Below are positions 24,166-32,152 of a stretch of DNA of 34,230 nucleotides, piece by piece (position 1 is the first letter of the stretch; every line of letters starts with the position of its first letter). A program made the position numbers and the translations under genes. Origin of the DNA: Brachyspira murdochii (GTDB taxonomy: Bacteria; Spirochaetota; JAAYUW01). Below the pieces are notes generated by a model. It did not search any database. It was not told where the DNA came from and saw only the letters and a list, made by a program, of their open reading frames with translations. The stretch is from the NCBI GenBank assembly GCA_020722965.1, contig DYJT01000001.1:108014-142243 (forward strand), given 5' to 3'.

Positions 24166-24558
24166 ATGAAAAAAAAAGGTCTAATTTTAATATTTTTTAT
24201 CTTGTTTATCCCCTTAATTATAATAATTGGCTTTTTATTAAACATTAACTCTTTAAATGTCTATGAATTTGATGAAAAAAAAGATATTGTCGAAAAACCT
24301 TACAAAATAGAGGATTACGAACTTTTATTAATTGAGCAGATAGATTCTTTTAATCATAAAGAACCATTTGAATACCCTTTAGAACAGTATGATGTTTTCC
24401 CTTATAAAATAATATGGAAAGACACTCTTTCAAAAATTGCATATAGATATAAATTAACAAAAGATGAGATTAAAATACTTATTTACCTAAACAAAATAAA
24501 AGATAAAAATCTGATAATTGCAAATCAAACTTTATTAATACCCAAAAAGAAGAAATAA
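24166..24558 (+). CDS. Short membrane-anchored LysM protein
   Basis: 130 residues. A basic start (MKKKG) and one long hydrophobic helix (about 6-27) form a signal anchor or uncleaved signal peptide. An acidic linker follows (about 30-75), then one LysM domain at the C-terminus (about 82-126): YKIIWKDTLSKIAYRYKL, a central helix, NLIIANQTLLIP. LysM binds peptidoglycan or chitin-like glycans, so the domain is probably periplasmic and tethered to the inner membrane. No catalytic domain is attached. It is the only + strand gene between 10.1 kb and the window end, lying between holA (convergent, 11-base gap) and the TPR gene (divergent). Confidence 0.82.
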   Translation: MKKKGLILIFFILFIPLIIIIGFLLNINSLNVYEFDEKKDIVEKPYKIEDYELLLIEQIDSFNHKEPFEYPLEQYDVFPYKIIWKDTLSKIAYRYKLTKDEIKILIYLNKIKDKNLIIANQTLLIPKKKK

Positions 24559-24569
24559 TTTTAATTAGA

Positions 24570-25550
24570 TTAAATAAACTGATTAATTCCTATCTCAAAA
24601 AGTTTTTGGGCAGATTGTTTATCATAATAACGACTATAGATATCAACGGTAAGTAAAAATTCCAGAAGTGAGACAAATCTTTCTTTACCGAAGGATTCAA
24701 TCTTTTTCATATCATATTGATACCTATATGGATTATATTGAAGATTAATGTTATTAAAATAATTAATAATCAGATTTTTATCTTTTGGAGAATAACCAAT
24801 TTTATCTGATATAATTGATGAAATAATTACTAAAATTTTTATCTCTTTTAAAAAAGGTTGGAAAAAGCTATTGAAATCATTTTCACTTTCAACAAATTGA
24901 ATATATTGATGAAAAAAAGAGCTCTTATCTTTTTGAAAAAAGGAATTAATTATAGAAAAAAAAGAAAAATTTGGGGAATATGATATAAATTGAAATGCTA
25001 TATCTTTTGTGATAATATTAGATTTTGTTTTTTTTAGGTAAACTAAGATATCTTCACAAACTTTTATTAAGGGAAAAGAAACACTATTAAAAAAGCTATT
25101 AAACTGATCTTTTATCTCATAAGATTCAAATGTAATTTTATTTTGGGATAAAAAGCCTTCTATAAAACCTGATGCATCTAATGATTTCGGGAATTGAATA
25201 ATGTTAATATATTCGTCTTTATTAAGATTTTTTTCATCGATAAAAAAAAAGATAATTATATCTTCTGGTATCTGAATCTTTTTTAATGAGCTAACATTTT
25301 GTGAGAAATTATAGATGAAAAAGATAGTTTTGTTGCTGAAAAGATCATTATTTGAAATATATTCATTTAATGTCTTCAAATTTATATCTTCATATATCCT
25401 ATGGATATCAAGATTTTCTTTTGTTTGATCTTTCAATAATTCTACTAATCTATTAACTATATTATTTTGTAAGTCCTCTGGAAAATTATTCAATAGAACT
25501 ATTTTCTTGATATTTTTAATTCCATCTTTTAATATATCATCAAAAATCAT
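24570..25550 (-). CDS. holA: DNA polymerase III delta subunit-like protein (divergent HolA)
   Basis: Clamp-loader delta opens the sliding clamp. The evidence here is weaker than for neighbours. The N-terminal half has the HolA-like order of a short strand, a helix, then NLDIHRIYEDINLKTLNEY and NDLFSNKTIFFIYN (compare the delta 'S-L-F-S-x-K-x-l-V' step). The C-terminal part has NPYRYQYDMKKIESF followed by a helix and VDIYSRYYDK, like the conserved H-P-Y and L-L-x-x-D-x-x-x-K elements of the delta collar domain. There is no Walker A, as expected for delta. It is extremely rich in Ile, Phe, Asn and Lys. I chose ATG 25550, which overlaps the response-regulator stop by 11 bases; ATG 25565 is the alternative. 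326 residues, normal for HolA. Confidence 0.65.
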   Translation of the reverse strand: MIFDDILKDGIKNIKKIVLLNNFPEDLQNNIVNRLVELLKDQTKENLDIHRIYEDINLKTLNEYISNNDLFSNKTIFFIYNFSQNVSSLKKIQIPEDIIIFFFIDEKNLNKDEYINIIQFPKSLDASGFIEGFLSQNKITFESYEIKDQFNSFFNSVSFPLIKVCEDILVYLKKTKSNIITKDIAFQFISYSPNFSFFSIINSFFQKDKSSFFHQYIQFVESENDFNSFFQPFLKEIKILVIISSIISDKIGYSPKDKNLIINYFNNINLQYNPYRYQYDMKKIESFGKERFVSLLEFLLTVDIYSRYYDKQSAQKLFEIGINQFI

Positions 25551-26901
25551 CAAATGATATCCCATATTTTTTTAATTTTTTATACAAATTAGTCCTTTCA
25601 ATATTTAAAGATTGAGCAGTTTTGGTAATATTGAAATCGAATTTTTTAAGCCTTGATAGAATTATCTCTTTCTCGAATTGGTCTCTTAATTCTTTTAAAT
25701 CCTCTGTATTTTCTATATTTGCGATTTTTTTAATTCCGATTTCAAGAATATCTCGGACGAATTCCTGGCTAATATGTGGCGAAGGAGTTAAAATATTAAT
25801 TCTATCTATAATATTTTTTAATTGTCTTATATTTCCTGGCCAGGAATAATTTTTAAGGAAATCCAGTGCATCGGGATCAAAATTCTCAATCCTTAATTCC
25901 CCTTTATTTTTCAGTTTTGATAAGAAATATTCTATAATTAAGGGTATATCTTCTTTTCTTTCTCTTAGGGGAGGTAGATAAATTGGTATTACATTTAATC
26001 TATAAAAAAGATCTTCACGAAAATTTCCTTGTTTAATCTGTTCTTCCAGATTTTTATTTGTAGCAGCTATGATTCTAACATCTGTTGATATTAACTCTAC
26101 CCCACCAATCCTTGTAAATTTACCATCTTGAATGACTCTCAATAATTTTGATTGAAGCTCTATGGGCATATCCCCTATTTCGTCAAGGAAGAGAGTTCCT
26201 TTGTTTGCTACTTCAAAAAGGCCCTTTTTCTGGTTGTAGGCGTTAGTAAAAGAACCTTTTTCATATCCAAAAAGTTCAGATTCAATAAGATTAGCAGGAA
26301 TCGCAGCACAATTTAGTTCAACAAAATTAAAGTTAGTTCTTGCAGAATTTATATGAACAAGTTTTGCCACCAATTCTTTCCCTGTCCCATTTTCACCATA
26401 GATTACAACTTTAGAATCAGATTTACCGACAATTTTTATCAATTCTTTTATTTTTTTTATTTGCTCGGTTTCACCTATAAATTCATCTTGCATAAAGTTT
26501 TTGTATTTTAATGTTATATTTTCATTTTTTAATGATGATACATATTTAACCTTTTTAATAGTCTGTAAAATATAATCGATCTTTAAAGGTTTTGTAATAA
26601 AATCAAATGCACCAAGTTTTGTAGCTTTCACAGCCAGGTCGATTGTTCCATGACCCGTTATTATAATTACTTCAATATCAGGATAGGTCTTTTTAAGCTT
26701 TTCTAAAATATCTATACCATTTTCATTTTCCAGGATTATATCTAAAAATACGCAGATAATCTCATTTAATTTGATAGCGGCGAATAGCTCTTCACTATTT
26801 GAGACTGTAATTACCTTGAAACCTTCATCCTCAATTATCTCTTTAATAAGCATTCTAATGTCATATTCGTCGTCACAGACCAAAATATATTCATTTCCCA
26901 T
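25540..26901 (-). CDS. Sigma-54-dependent response regulator, NtrC/NtrX family
   Basis: Three-domain activator. The receiver has the acidic pair CDDE near the start, phosphoacceptor Asp54 (VFLDII), Thr/Ser region ITGHG and Lys in ITKPL. The central AAA+ domain has Walker A GENGTGKE, a GAFTGA-equivalent reading GSFTNA, Walker B GTLFLDEIGDMP and the arginine-finger segment RLNVIPIYLPPLRER. The C-terminal Fis-type helix-turn-helix is ITKTAQSLNIERTNLYKKL. I chose ATG 26901 because GGGG lies about seven bases upstream; it overlaps the kinase stop by 11 bases. The alternative is 26913. The kinase just upstream is NtrY-like, so this is probably its partner (NtrX-like). With rpoN 5.3 kb away, sigma-54 activation is likely, subject to the altered loop. 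Confidence 0.9.
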   Translation of the reverse strand: MGNEYILVCDDEYDIRMLIKEIIEDEGFKVITVSNSEELFAAIKLNEIICVFLDIILENENGIDILEKLKKTYPDIEVIIITGHGTIDLAVKATKLGAFDFITKPLKIDYILQTIKKVKYVSSLKNENITLKYKNFMQDEFIGETEQIKKIKELIKIVGKSDSKVVIYGENGTGKELVAKLVHINSARTNFNFVELNCAAIPANLIESELFGYEKGSFTNAYNQKKGLFEVANKGTLFLDEIGDMPIELQSKLLRVIQDGKFTRIGGVELISTDVRIIAATNKNLEEQIKQGNFREDLFYRLNVIPIYLPPLRERKEDIPLIIEYFLSKLKNKGELRIENFDPDALDFLKNYSWPGNIRQLKNIIDRINILTPSPHISQEFVRDILEIGIKKIANIENTEDLKELRDQFEKEIILSRLKKFDFNITKTAQSLNIERTNLYKKLKKYGISFDDF

Positions 26902-28576
26902 TCGAATCCCCATCTATATGTATAGGAAGAGTTATTTTAAATGTAGCACCCTTATAATTTATAGGATCTAAAGTGCCATTACCAATAAAGGAAATAGATC
27001 CATTTATATTTTCAACAATCGATTTTGAAATAGCAAGACCAAAACCACTACCATGTTCTTTTGTCGTAAAATAAGGTTCAAAAATATTATTAATATCTTC
27101 TGGTTTTATACCATTTCCTGAATCTGAATATAAGATACAAAATTTATCATCTTCTTCAATAATAAGTTTTATAAAAATATTACATTTTTCTTTTTTTGCT
27201 TCGGTTGAAGCCTCAAATGAATTAATAATTAGATTGTTGAATAAGCTTTCCATATCTTCTTTTGGTGCCAACAGAAAATATTCTTTTTCTGGAACTTCAA
27301 GCTTGATTTCAATCGAATCTGAATTCCAGAAATTAAATATTGATTTTAAGAATTGATTAATTAAAATTGAAATAGATTTTTCGCTGTCTTTCCCTGAAAT
27401 TGTATAAAATCTATTTATACTCGTTCTTATTGATTCAACATTGTCTTTTATGACCTTGATTTTAGTCAAAAGATAATCTCTGAAATTATCAAAATAGGGA
27501 TATTTTTTTTCTATTAATTCACATGAAAGCATGATAGGTGTCAATGGATTTTTAATTTCATGAGCAAATTTAGAAGAAATTTTTGCTAATATTTCAAATC
27601 TTTCCTGATATTTTAATAATAAAGTTCTTTGTTCAAGTTGTTTTTGCATCCTGTTAAATTGAATAATTATAAAGGAAAATTCATCGAGCCTTTTTTTAGG
27701 AATCGGAATTTGGGAGTAAATATTTAAAGACACATTTTTAAATTGTGAAACAAGAAGTTCAAGGGGTTTTGTTATCTTTGATATGTATTTAAAAAGGAAG
27801 AATATCTGGAAAAACATAAAAGGGATAATAAAAAGAAAAAGCGCTAATAGAGTTACTACAGGAGAATTTTTTTTCTGACCATAGATTTTTTTATACATAG
27901 ATATCAAACTAAACAAAAAATTTTTTTCTTTAACTATATAATCAGGTATCAAGTATACGATTAAAAGATCATTTTGTTTGTAAATTAAAAATCCTTTTGA
28001 ATCTTTTTCGATTAATGTTAAATCTACTTTCTCTTCTTTTATCAATTCATCGAATAGAATTGATTCAATCTTATTAATATATGTTTTGTTTTTGTATAAT
28101 AGAAGTTGGGTAAGCGGATCATTTTGTAAATTAAAAATAGTAGAATCTATATTTAAATTTAAATAGTTTTGAATCTGATTTTTATATGAATTTATCATGT
28201 CAAGCGTTTTTATATAATTTTCTTCGAGTTGAAAATTAAACTGGTCATATAACTCATTAATCTGTGGAGAATAATCCAACAAGGAAAAGGTTAATACAAT
28301 AATCATAAAAATACCAAAAATATTGATCAATAAGTACAAAGAGATTTTAAATTTTAATATCTCACCAAAAATTTTCTTTTTGTATTTCAAGTATTGATTG
28401 AACAAGGTTAAGGAAAACAAATTAAGTATAAGCAATTCTAAAATACCAAAGAATATGATAACTTTATTCAAAGCTATTAAAAATGGGATTTTTAAAAGAT
28501 ATAAAAAGATAAATATAGATAAATTTAAGATTAATAAAAATAAAATTCTACGAAAATATTTATTTAGGAATTTCAT
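26891..28576 (-). CDS. NtrY-type sensor histidine kinase
   Basis: 561-residue membrane sensor. The N-terminus has about three hydrophobic helices (residues 9-30, 35-60, 80-105). A periplasmic or extracytoplasmic sensing stretch (about 110-220) follows, then another helix (about 235-260) and a HAMP-like segment (ISKITKPLELL onward). The DHp helix has His339 in FAHEIKNPLTPIML, the NtrY form of the H box. The ATPase domain shows the N box NLIINSFEAS, the G1 box DSGNGI, the F box FEPYFTTKEHGSGFGLAISK, and a last strand. No PAS domain is obvious. The next gene, overlapping by 11 bases, is its likely response regulator. It overlaps the upstream DUF4390-like gene by 17 bases. The signal sensed is unknown; NtrY/NtrX systems elsewhere deal with nitrogen, redox or envelope state. 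Confidence 0.9.
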   Translation of the reverse strand: MKFLNKYFRRILFLLILNLSIFIFLYLLKIPFLIALNKVIIFFGILELLILNLFSLTLFNQYLKYKKKIFGEILKFKISLYLLINIFGIFMIIVLTFSLLDYSPQINELYDQFNFQLEENYIKTLDMINSYKNQIQNYLNLNIDSTIFNLQNDPLTQLLLYKNKTYINKIESILFDELIKEEKVDLTLIEKDSKGFLIYKQNDLLIVYLIPDYIVKEKNFLFSLISMYKKIYGQKKNSPVVTLLALFLFIIPFMFFQIFFLFKYISKITKPLELLVSQFKNVSLNIYSQIPIPKKRLDEFSFIIIQFNRMQKQLEQRTLLLKYQERFEILAKISSKFAHEIKNPLTPIMLSCELIEKKYPYFDNFRDYLLTKIKVIKDNVESIRTSINRFYTISGKDSEKSISILINQFLKSIFNFWNSDSIEIKLEVPEKEYFLLAPKEDMESLFNNLIINSFEASTEAKKEKCNIFIKLIIEEDDKFCILYSDSGNGIKPEDINNIFEPYFTTKEHGSGFGLAISKSIVENINGSISFIGNGTLDPINYKGATFKITLPIHIDGDSNGK

Positions 28577-29129
28577 AAGAAACTACATTGCTGATTATAT
28601 TTGTTAATTTTAAGTTATATGGATTGTAAAATAAAAATAGGAAAAAAAGAGCAGGTGAAATTGGGGCTAGAGAATTTATAATAACGGTAGAATTACAAAA
28701 ATATAGACCCGTTTTTTTCAACTCAAAAACATTATTAAATCTTATATTGTTTATTAAATTTAAAAGTTTGTCTACCGAATCGACTTCAAAATATTCTGAT
28801 GAAGAAAAGAAAGTAAATGTCTTTTTTTCGTTTTTATAACTTATAAAATATTGATATTTCTTCTCAGATATCTTCTGTTCTTGCAAAAGAAAGGCATTAG
28901 ATACTTTTTTTATAAGTAAAATAGAATAATTTACCTCCGCTTGATTGTTGAAATATAGAAGATCGATAAAAGTTTGAGAAAAAGAAAAGTTTAAATAATA
29001 ATTGCAGGAAATATAATTTTTATTTAAAGTAATATTTAAAGTATTGTTGTTATTATTAAGAGAAAAAAAAATCGACAATGAAAACAAGATAAATAAAAAC
29101 CAAATTTTATTGGTTGCTTTTGTTTGCAT
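28560..29129 (-). CDS. DUF4390-like protein encoded with NtrY
   Basis: 189 residues. A hydrophobic N-terminal segment (about 8-25, IWFLFILFSLSIFFSL) looks like a signal peptide or anchor. The remainder is a beta-rich region with FSQTFIDLLYFNNQAEVNYSILLIKK, a KYQYFISYKNEKKTFTFFSS strand pair, and DSVDKLLNLINNI, then a second hydrophobic stretch near the C-terminus (ISPALFFLFLFY). This order resembles DUF4390, whose members sit next to ntrY genes in other phyla. The match is by pattern memory and modest. It overlaps the kinase by 17 bases and follows the DUF5683-like gene by 9 bases. A role as periplasmic accessory of the kinase is an inference. Confidence 0.62.
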   Translation of the reverse strand: MQTKATNKIWFLFILFSLSIFFSLNNNNNTLNITLNKNYISCNYYLNFSFSQTFIDLLYFNNQAEVNYSILLIKKVSNAFLLQEQKISEKKYQYFISYKNEKKTFTFFSSSEYFEVDSVDKLLNLINNIRFNNVFELKKTGLYFCNSTVIINSLAPISPALFFLFLFYNPYNLKLTNIISNVVSYEIPK

Positions 29130-29138
29130 AAATAAAAC

Positions 29139-29960
29139 TCAATTAAAATAATAAATAAAAGAGATACCAAAAGATTCATTTGTAAAAATTGGTAAAATCT
29201 GGAAGGAAACAGTATTGTAAGTTTGATAATATTTGTATGAAGAGATAGCCCCTTTATAAGCGAGATATGCAGAGATAATTCTATTTGCAAGATAGATAGA
29301 AACATATGAAATAAAGAATATTTTTTCTTCGGTGCTCAATATATTCCAATTAACATCAAAAGAATCAGATTCAGCGGGTTCTGTAAAGAATCGTGTATAG
29401 ATAGCGATATAAAATAATGTTTTTTCAACAAAATCTGCAAGCATAAATATCGAACCTTTGAAATAGTCTTTGATATAAAATTGGCCAAGACCAGGGTAAA
29501 GCCAGCTTAGAAGACCAGCAATAAAAGGGGATGGGGGAATTGCTTTAATTTTTTCGTAGTTCTTTTGATTATATTTTTCTGAAGAAATGGCACTATCTAT
29601 TATCGATGCTATATGAACACCCAATAATAAGGTTCCCCATATAGTTAAATTAAAATAATCTTCTTGATCAGGGTTTAATGGGGGATTAAAGCTAAAATTA
29701 AATGGCCATGAGTAGCTTATTTTTACAATAGAAGTCAAACCATAAAATGCAATTAGATATTCTATGCCAAAATATAATACACCTTTAAAAATATTTTCGG
29801 AATAAATTAATCCAGCACCAGGTATATACCATGAAAGTATTGCTGCAAAAAGAGGATCTTTTTTTTCAAGAAAAGATTCTTCTTGAGCTAAAATATTGAT
29901 ATCTAATAATAGAATCAAAAATACAATAATAGAAATAATTATGATTAATTTAAATCTCAT
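29139..29960 (-). CDS. Membrane protein with duplicated W-x-x-P-G-x-G motif (DUF5683-like)
   Basis: 273 residues with a clear signal peptide or first helix (about 4-25) followed by several hydrophobic segments. A motif occurs twice: AAILSWYIPGAGLIYSENIFKG (about 39-60) and AGLLSWLYPGLGQFYIKDYFKG (about 147-168), each followed by a long hydrophobic helix. This P-G-x-G-x-x-Y-x-x-x-x-x-K-G pattern is typical of TM2/DUF5683-type membrane proteins. The C-terminus ends in Tyr-Phe-Asn with alternating aromatics (FGISFIYYFN), a pattern that could suit an outer-membrane strand. Located 59 bases after HPr and 9 bases before the DUF4390-like gene. Function not known. Confidence 0.7.
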   Translation of the reverse strand: MRFKLIIIISIIVFLILLLDINILAQEESFLEKKDPLFAAILSWYIPGAGLIYSENIFKGVLYFGIEYLIAFYGLTSIVKISYSWPFNFSFNPPLNPDQEDYFNLTIWGTLLLGVHIASIIDSAISSEKYNQKNYEKIKAIPPSPFIAGLLSWLYPGLGQFYIKDYFKGSIFMLADFVEKTLFYIAIYTRFFTEPAESDSFDVNWNILSTEEKIFFISYVSIYLANRIISAYLAYKGAISSYKYYQTYNTVSFQILPIFTNESFGISFIYYFN

Positions 29961-30019
29961 AGATAAATCCTAATTTATTTTAATTTTAAGATAAAAATTT
30001 AAGAAATTCAAATGAAAAA

Positions 30020-30286
30020 TTAAATTTGAAAATTATTTTCTATAAGAGAACTAATTTCTTCAATCGCTAAATCTTCCTGGGGACCATCGGCAACAATGGT
30101 TATTTGAGAACCGAAAGTAAGTGCAAGCATCATGATGCTCATTATGGATTTGGCATCTATTTCGACATTATCTCTTTTTATCTTTATCGAAGTATTCTGA
30201 TAGGAAGATGCTTTTTGAACCAAGATAGCCGCAGGTCTCGCATGAATTCCATCGTTAAGTTTTATAGTAACTGTTTTTTCTTTCAT
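30020..30286 (-). CDS. ptsH: Phosphocarrier protein HPr
   Basis: Small phosphocarrier of the PTS. The active His15 is in GIHARPAA and the regulatory Ser is Ser47 in KSIMSIMML, the site used by HPr kinase. 88 residues, normal length. Its gene follows hprK by 72 bases. No enzyme I or enzyme II gene is present, so this HPr may work mainly as a regulatory protein switched by HprK, as proposed for bacteria with incomplete PTS. That is an inference from a limited window. Confidence 0.95.
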   Translation of the reverse strand: MKEKTVTIKLNDGIHARPAAILVQKASSYQNTSIKIKRDNVEIDAKSIMSIMMLALTFGSQITIVADGPQEDLAIEEISSLIENNFQI

Positions 30287-30358
30287 TTTGGATTACCATA
30301 AGCTTATCTATATTTTTTTTAATTAATTACAATATTAAAAGTAAAAGTCAAAAGAAAG

Positions 30359-31324
30359 TTAAATTTTAATTTGTTTTTCAGATTTCATCCATTTGATAAG
30401 AGTGTTGTTAAAAGCCTGTGCAGAATTTATGCCAGATTTCTTCAATCTTAAATTCAATGCGCAAGTCTCAATTATCGCTGGAATATTTCTTCCAGGTCTT
30501 ACAGGTATAATAATTACCGGGACATTAATACCAAGAATAGATTCAAATTTGTCTATTAGACCTAATCTGTCATATTTCCTGGATTGGTCCCAATCTTCAA
30601 GAATTATTTTTGCATCGATTCTTTTTTTATCTCTAACGGCTGAGACTCCAAAAAGTTGTGTTACATTTATGATCCCAACTCCTCTAACCTCCATAAAATG
30701 TTGGGCTATATCCGAACCCTTGCCAAACAGGAAATTCCCCGACATCTTTTTTATTATAACGATATCATCTGATACAAGTCTATGCCCTCTCTTTATTAGG
30801 TCTAAAGCAGCTTCTGATTTACCAATTCCAGATTCCCCTGTTATCAAAAGTCCGACTCCATAGACTTCTATGAGATCACCATGAACTGTAATTGTAGGAG
30901 CAAATTTATCTTCAAGAAATATGGTGAGTAATTTCCTTAGTATTGTAGACTGTTCACTAATTCTAACAATCGGTATCTTATGCTCAATGCATAGTTTTAT
31001 CAAAAGTTCAGGTGGATCGATTTGCTCCGGTAATATTATTATTGCAGGGGTAAAATCATGAAAGATATCTTCAATATTTTTAAAAAGAGTTGATGGTTGA
31101 TCTTTTTCAAGTCTAGTAAAAAGTTTTAATGATTTCGAATCAAAAAAATATAGCATTCCCTTTTCAGCAAGTTCTATATCTTTGTGAAATAAAATAGAAG
31201 GTTCAGCAACAGTATCATTTAAAATATAATTCTTACTGCCTGCTGAACCTGCAAAAAATTTAAAAGTTAATAGGTTATGCTTTTCAAAGAATTGATGTAA
31301 AAAATCTAAAACGGTTATTCTCAT
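30359..31324 (-). CDS. hprK: HPr kinase/phosphorylase
   Basis: Bifunctional enzyme that phosphorylates and dephosphorylates the regulatory Ser of HPr. The N-terminal domain (about 1-130) is followed by the P-loop catalytic domain: Walker A GESGIGKSE, then RGHRLVSDDIV with the catalytic acidic pair, the family signature MEVRGVGIINV, and the C-terminal segment VIIIPVRPGRNIPAIIE. 321 residues is normal. Encoded 7 bases after the hibernation-factor gene and 72 bases before its substrate HPr. Confidence 0.96.
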   Translation of the reverse strand: MRITVLDFLHQFFEKHNLLTFKFFAGSAGSKNYILNDTVAEPSILFHKDIELAEKGMLYFFDSKSLKLFTRLEKDQPSTLFKNIEDIFHDFTPAIIILPEQIDPPELLIKLCIEHKIPIVRISEQSTILRKLLTIFLEDKFAPTITVHGDLIEVYGVGLLITGESGIGKSEAALDLIKRGHRLVSDDIVIIKKMSGNFLFGKGSDIAQHFMEVRGVGIINVTQLFGVSAVRDKKRIDAKIILEDWDQSRKYDRLGLIDKFESILGINVPVIIIPVRPGRNIPAIIETCALNLRLKKSGINSAQAFNNTLIKWMKSEKQIKI

Positions 31325-31331
31325 CTTTTAA

Positions 31332-32108
31332 TCAAGCTGTTATGATATTCAATATTAAAAATTTATCGTTGTTCTGCCTTAATATACAAGAATAATCATC
31401 TGTTTCGTTATTTATAAAGAAATAATATGGTTCTTCACCAATTGAATTAAGCGCCTCTTTAATCGTTTTCTTTTGTAAATTAATTTTAATGGTTTGCTTA
31501 TTCTCGATTATATTAAAACCTGTTTTTTCTATTTTATTAATGATTAAATCATTGACATTATCAAATTTTTCAATCATTACAAAATGTTTTTCATCTATTT
31601 TAATCATCAAAGAGGGGATTATATTATCTGAATCTAATTCATAATTATAAAAAAAGACAAAGTCTAACTTTTTTTTAGGATGCAGAACATGAATAGCATC
31701 AATAGGAGACATTGGCTTTTTGTTTATCTGGCTAAAATCGATAGATTGTATAGGGACATCAAGATTTTTTTCATCTTCGAACACTTGTGCTAGTTTTCGT
31801 AATGGCTCTTGCTGTTTATGATCAACTATTTTTGCCTTTAATTTCGATATATTTTTTTCTGCTCTATCGAAAAGATTATCAATAGCCCTGTACATATCAT
31901 TATCTCTGGATGAGAAGAAAAGGGTTTTCCATTTAGCAAAATCAAGCTCCATCTCTACTTGATGAACATAAGAGGAGTCAACACTAAAAAAAACCTCTAC
32001 TCTTCCAATAAGATGATCATATTGGTTGATTCTTGAAAGTTTTTTTTCAAAATAGTTTTTCAATGAATCTGTGATTTCAACATGATGTGAGTTGTAAGAA
32101 ATGTTCAT
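31332..32108 (-). CDS. hpf: Ribosome hibernation promoting factor, long form with apparently duplicated C-terminal module
   Basis: Binds the 30S subunit at the decoding centre and, in long forms, dimerises ribosomes into 100S particles. The N-terminal S30AE domain (about 1-97) starts MNISYNSHHVEITDSL and contains MYRAIDNLFDRAEKNISK. A short linker follows. The C-terminal dimerisation module seen in long HPFs, usually K-P-M-x-x-x-E-A-I onward, appears twice: residues 131-182 (KKPMSPIDAIHVL to FVMIEKF) and 211-258 (KKTIKEALNSIG to FLILNI). At 258 residues it is about 70 longer than usual. The GGGAGG site fits the ATG at 32108; a TTG at 32120 lies before that site. Between rpoN and hprK. Confidence 0.87.
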   Translation of the reverse strand: MNISYNSHHVEITDSLKNYFEKKLSRINQYDHLIGRVEVFFSVDSSYVHQVEMELDFAKWKTLFFSSRDNDMYRAIDNLFDRAEKNISKLKAKIVDHKQQEPLRKLAQVFEDEKNLDVPIQSIDFSQINKKPMSPIDAIHVLHPKKKLDFVFFYNYELDSDNIIPSLMIKIDEKHFVMIEKFDNVNDLIINKIEKTGFNIIENKQTIKINLQKKTIKEALNSIGEEPYYFFINNETDDYSCILRQNNDKFLILNIITA

Positions 32109-32152
32109 AAAACCTCCCAAGTTATTTTAAGAATTAATTTAAGAAGATAAAA

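Noticed and set aside
29036..29305. An 89-codon - strand open frame bridging two membrane-protein genes
   Set aside because: It overlaps the end of the DUF5683-like gene and the start of the DUF4390-like gene in a third frame; its hydrophobicity reflects T-rich sequence.
30393..30863. A 156-codon + strand open frame opposite hprK
   Set aside because: It lies wholly within the clearly recognised HPr kinase gene on the other strand and has no recognisable domain.
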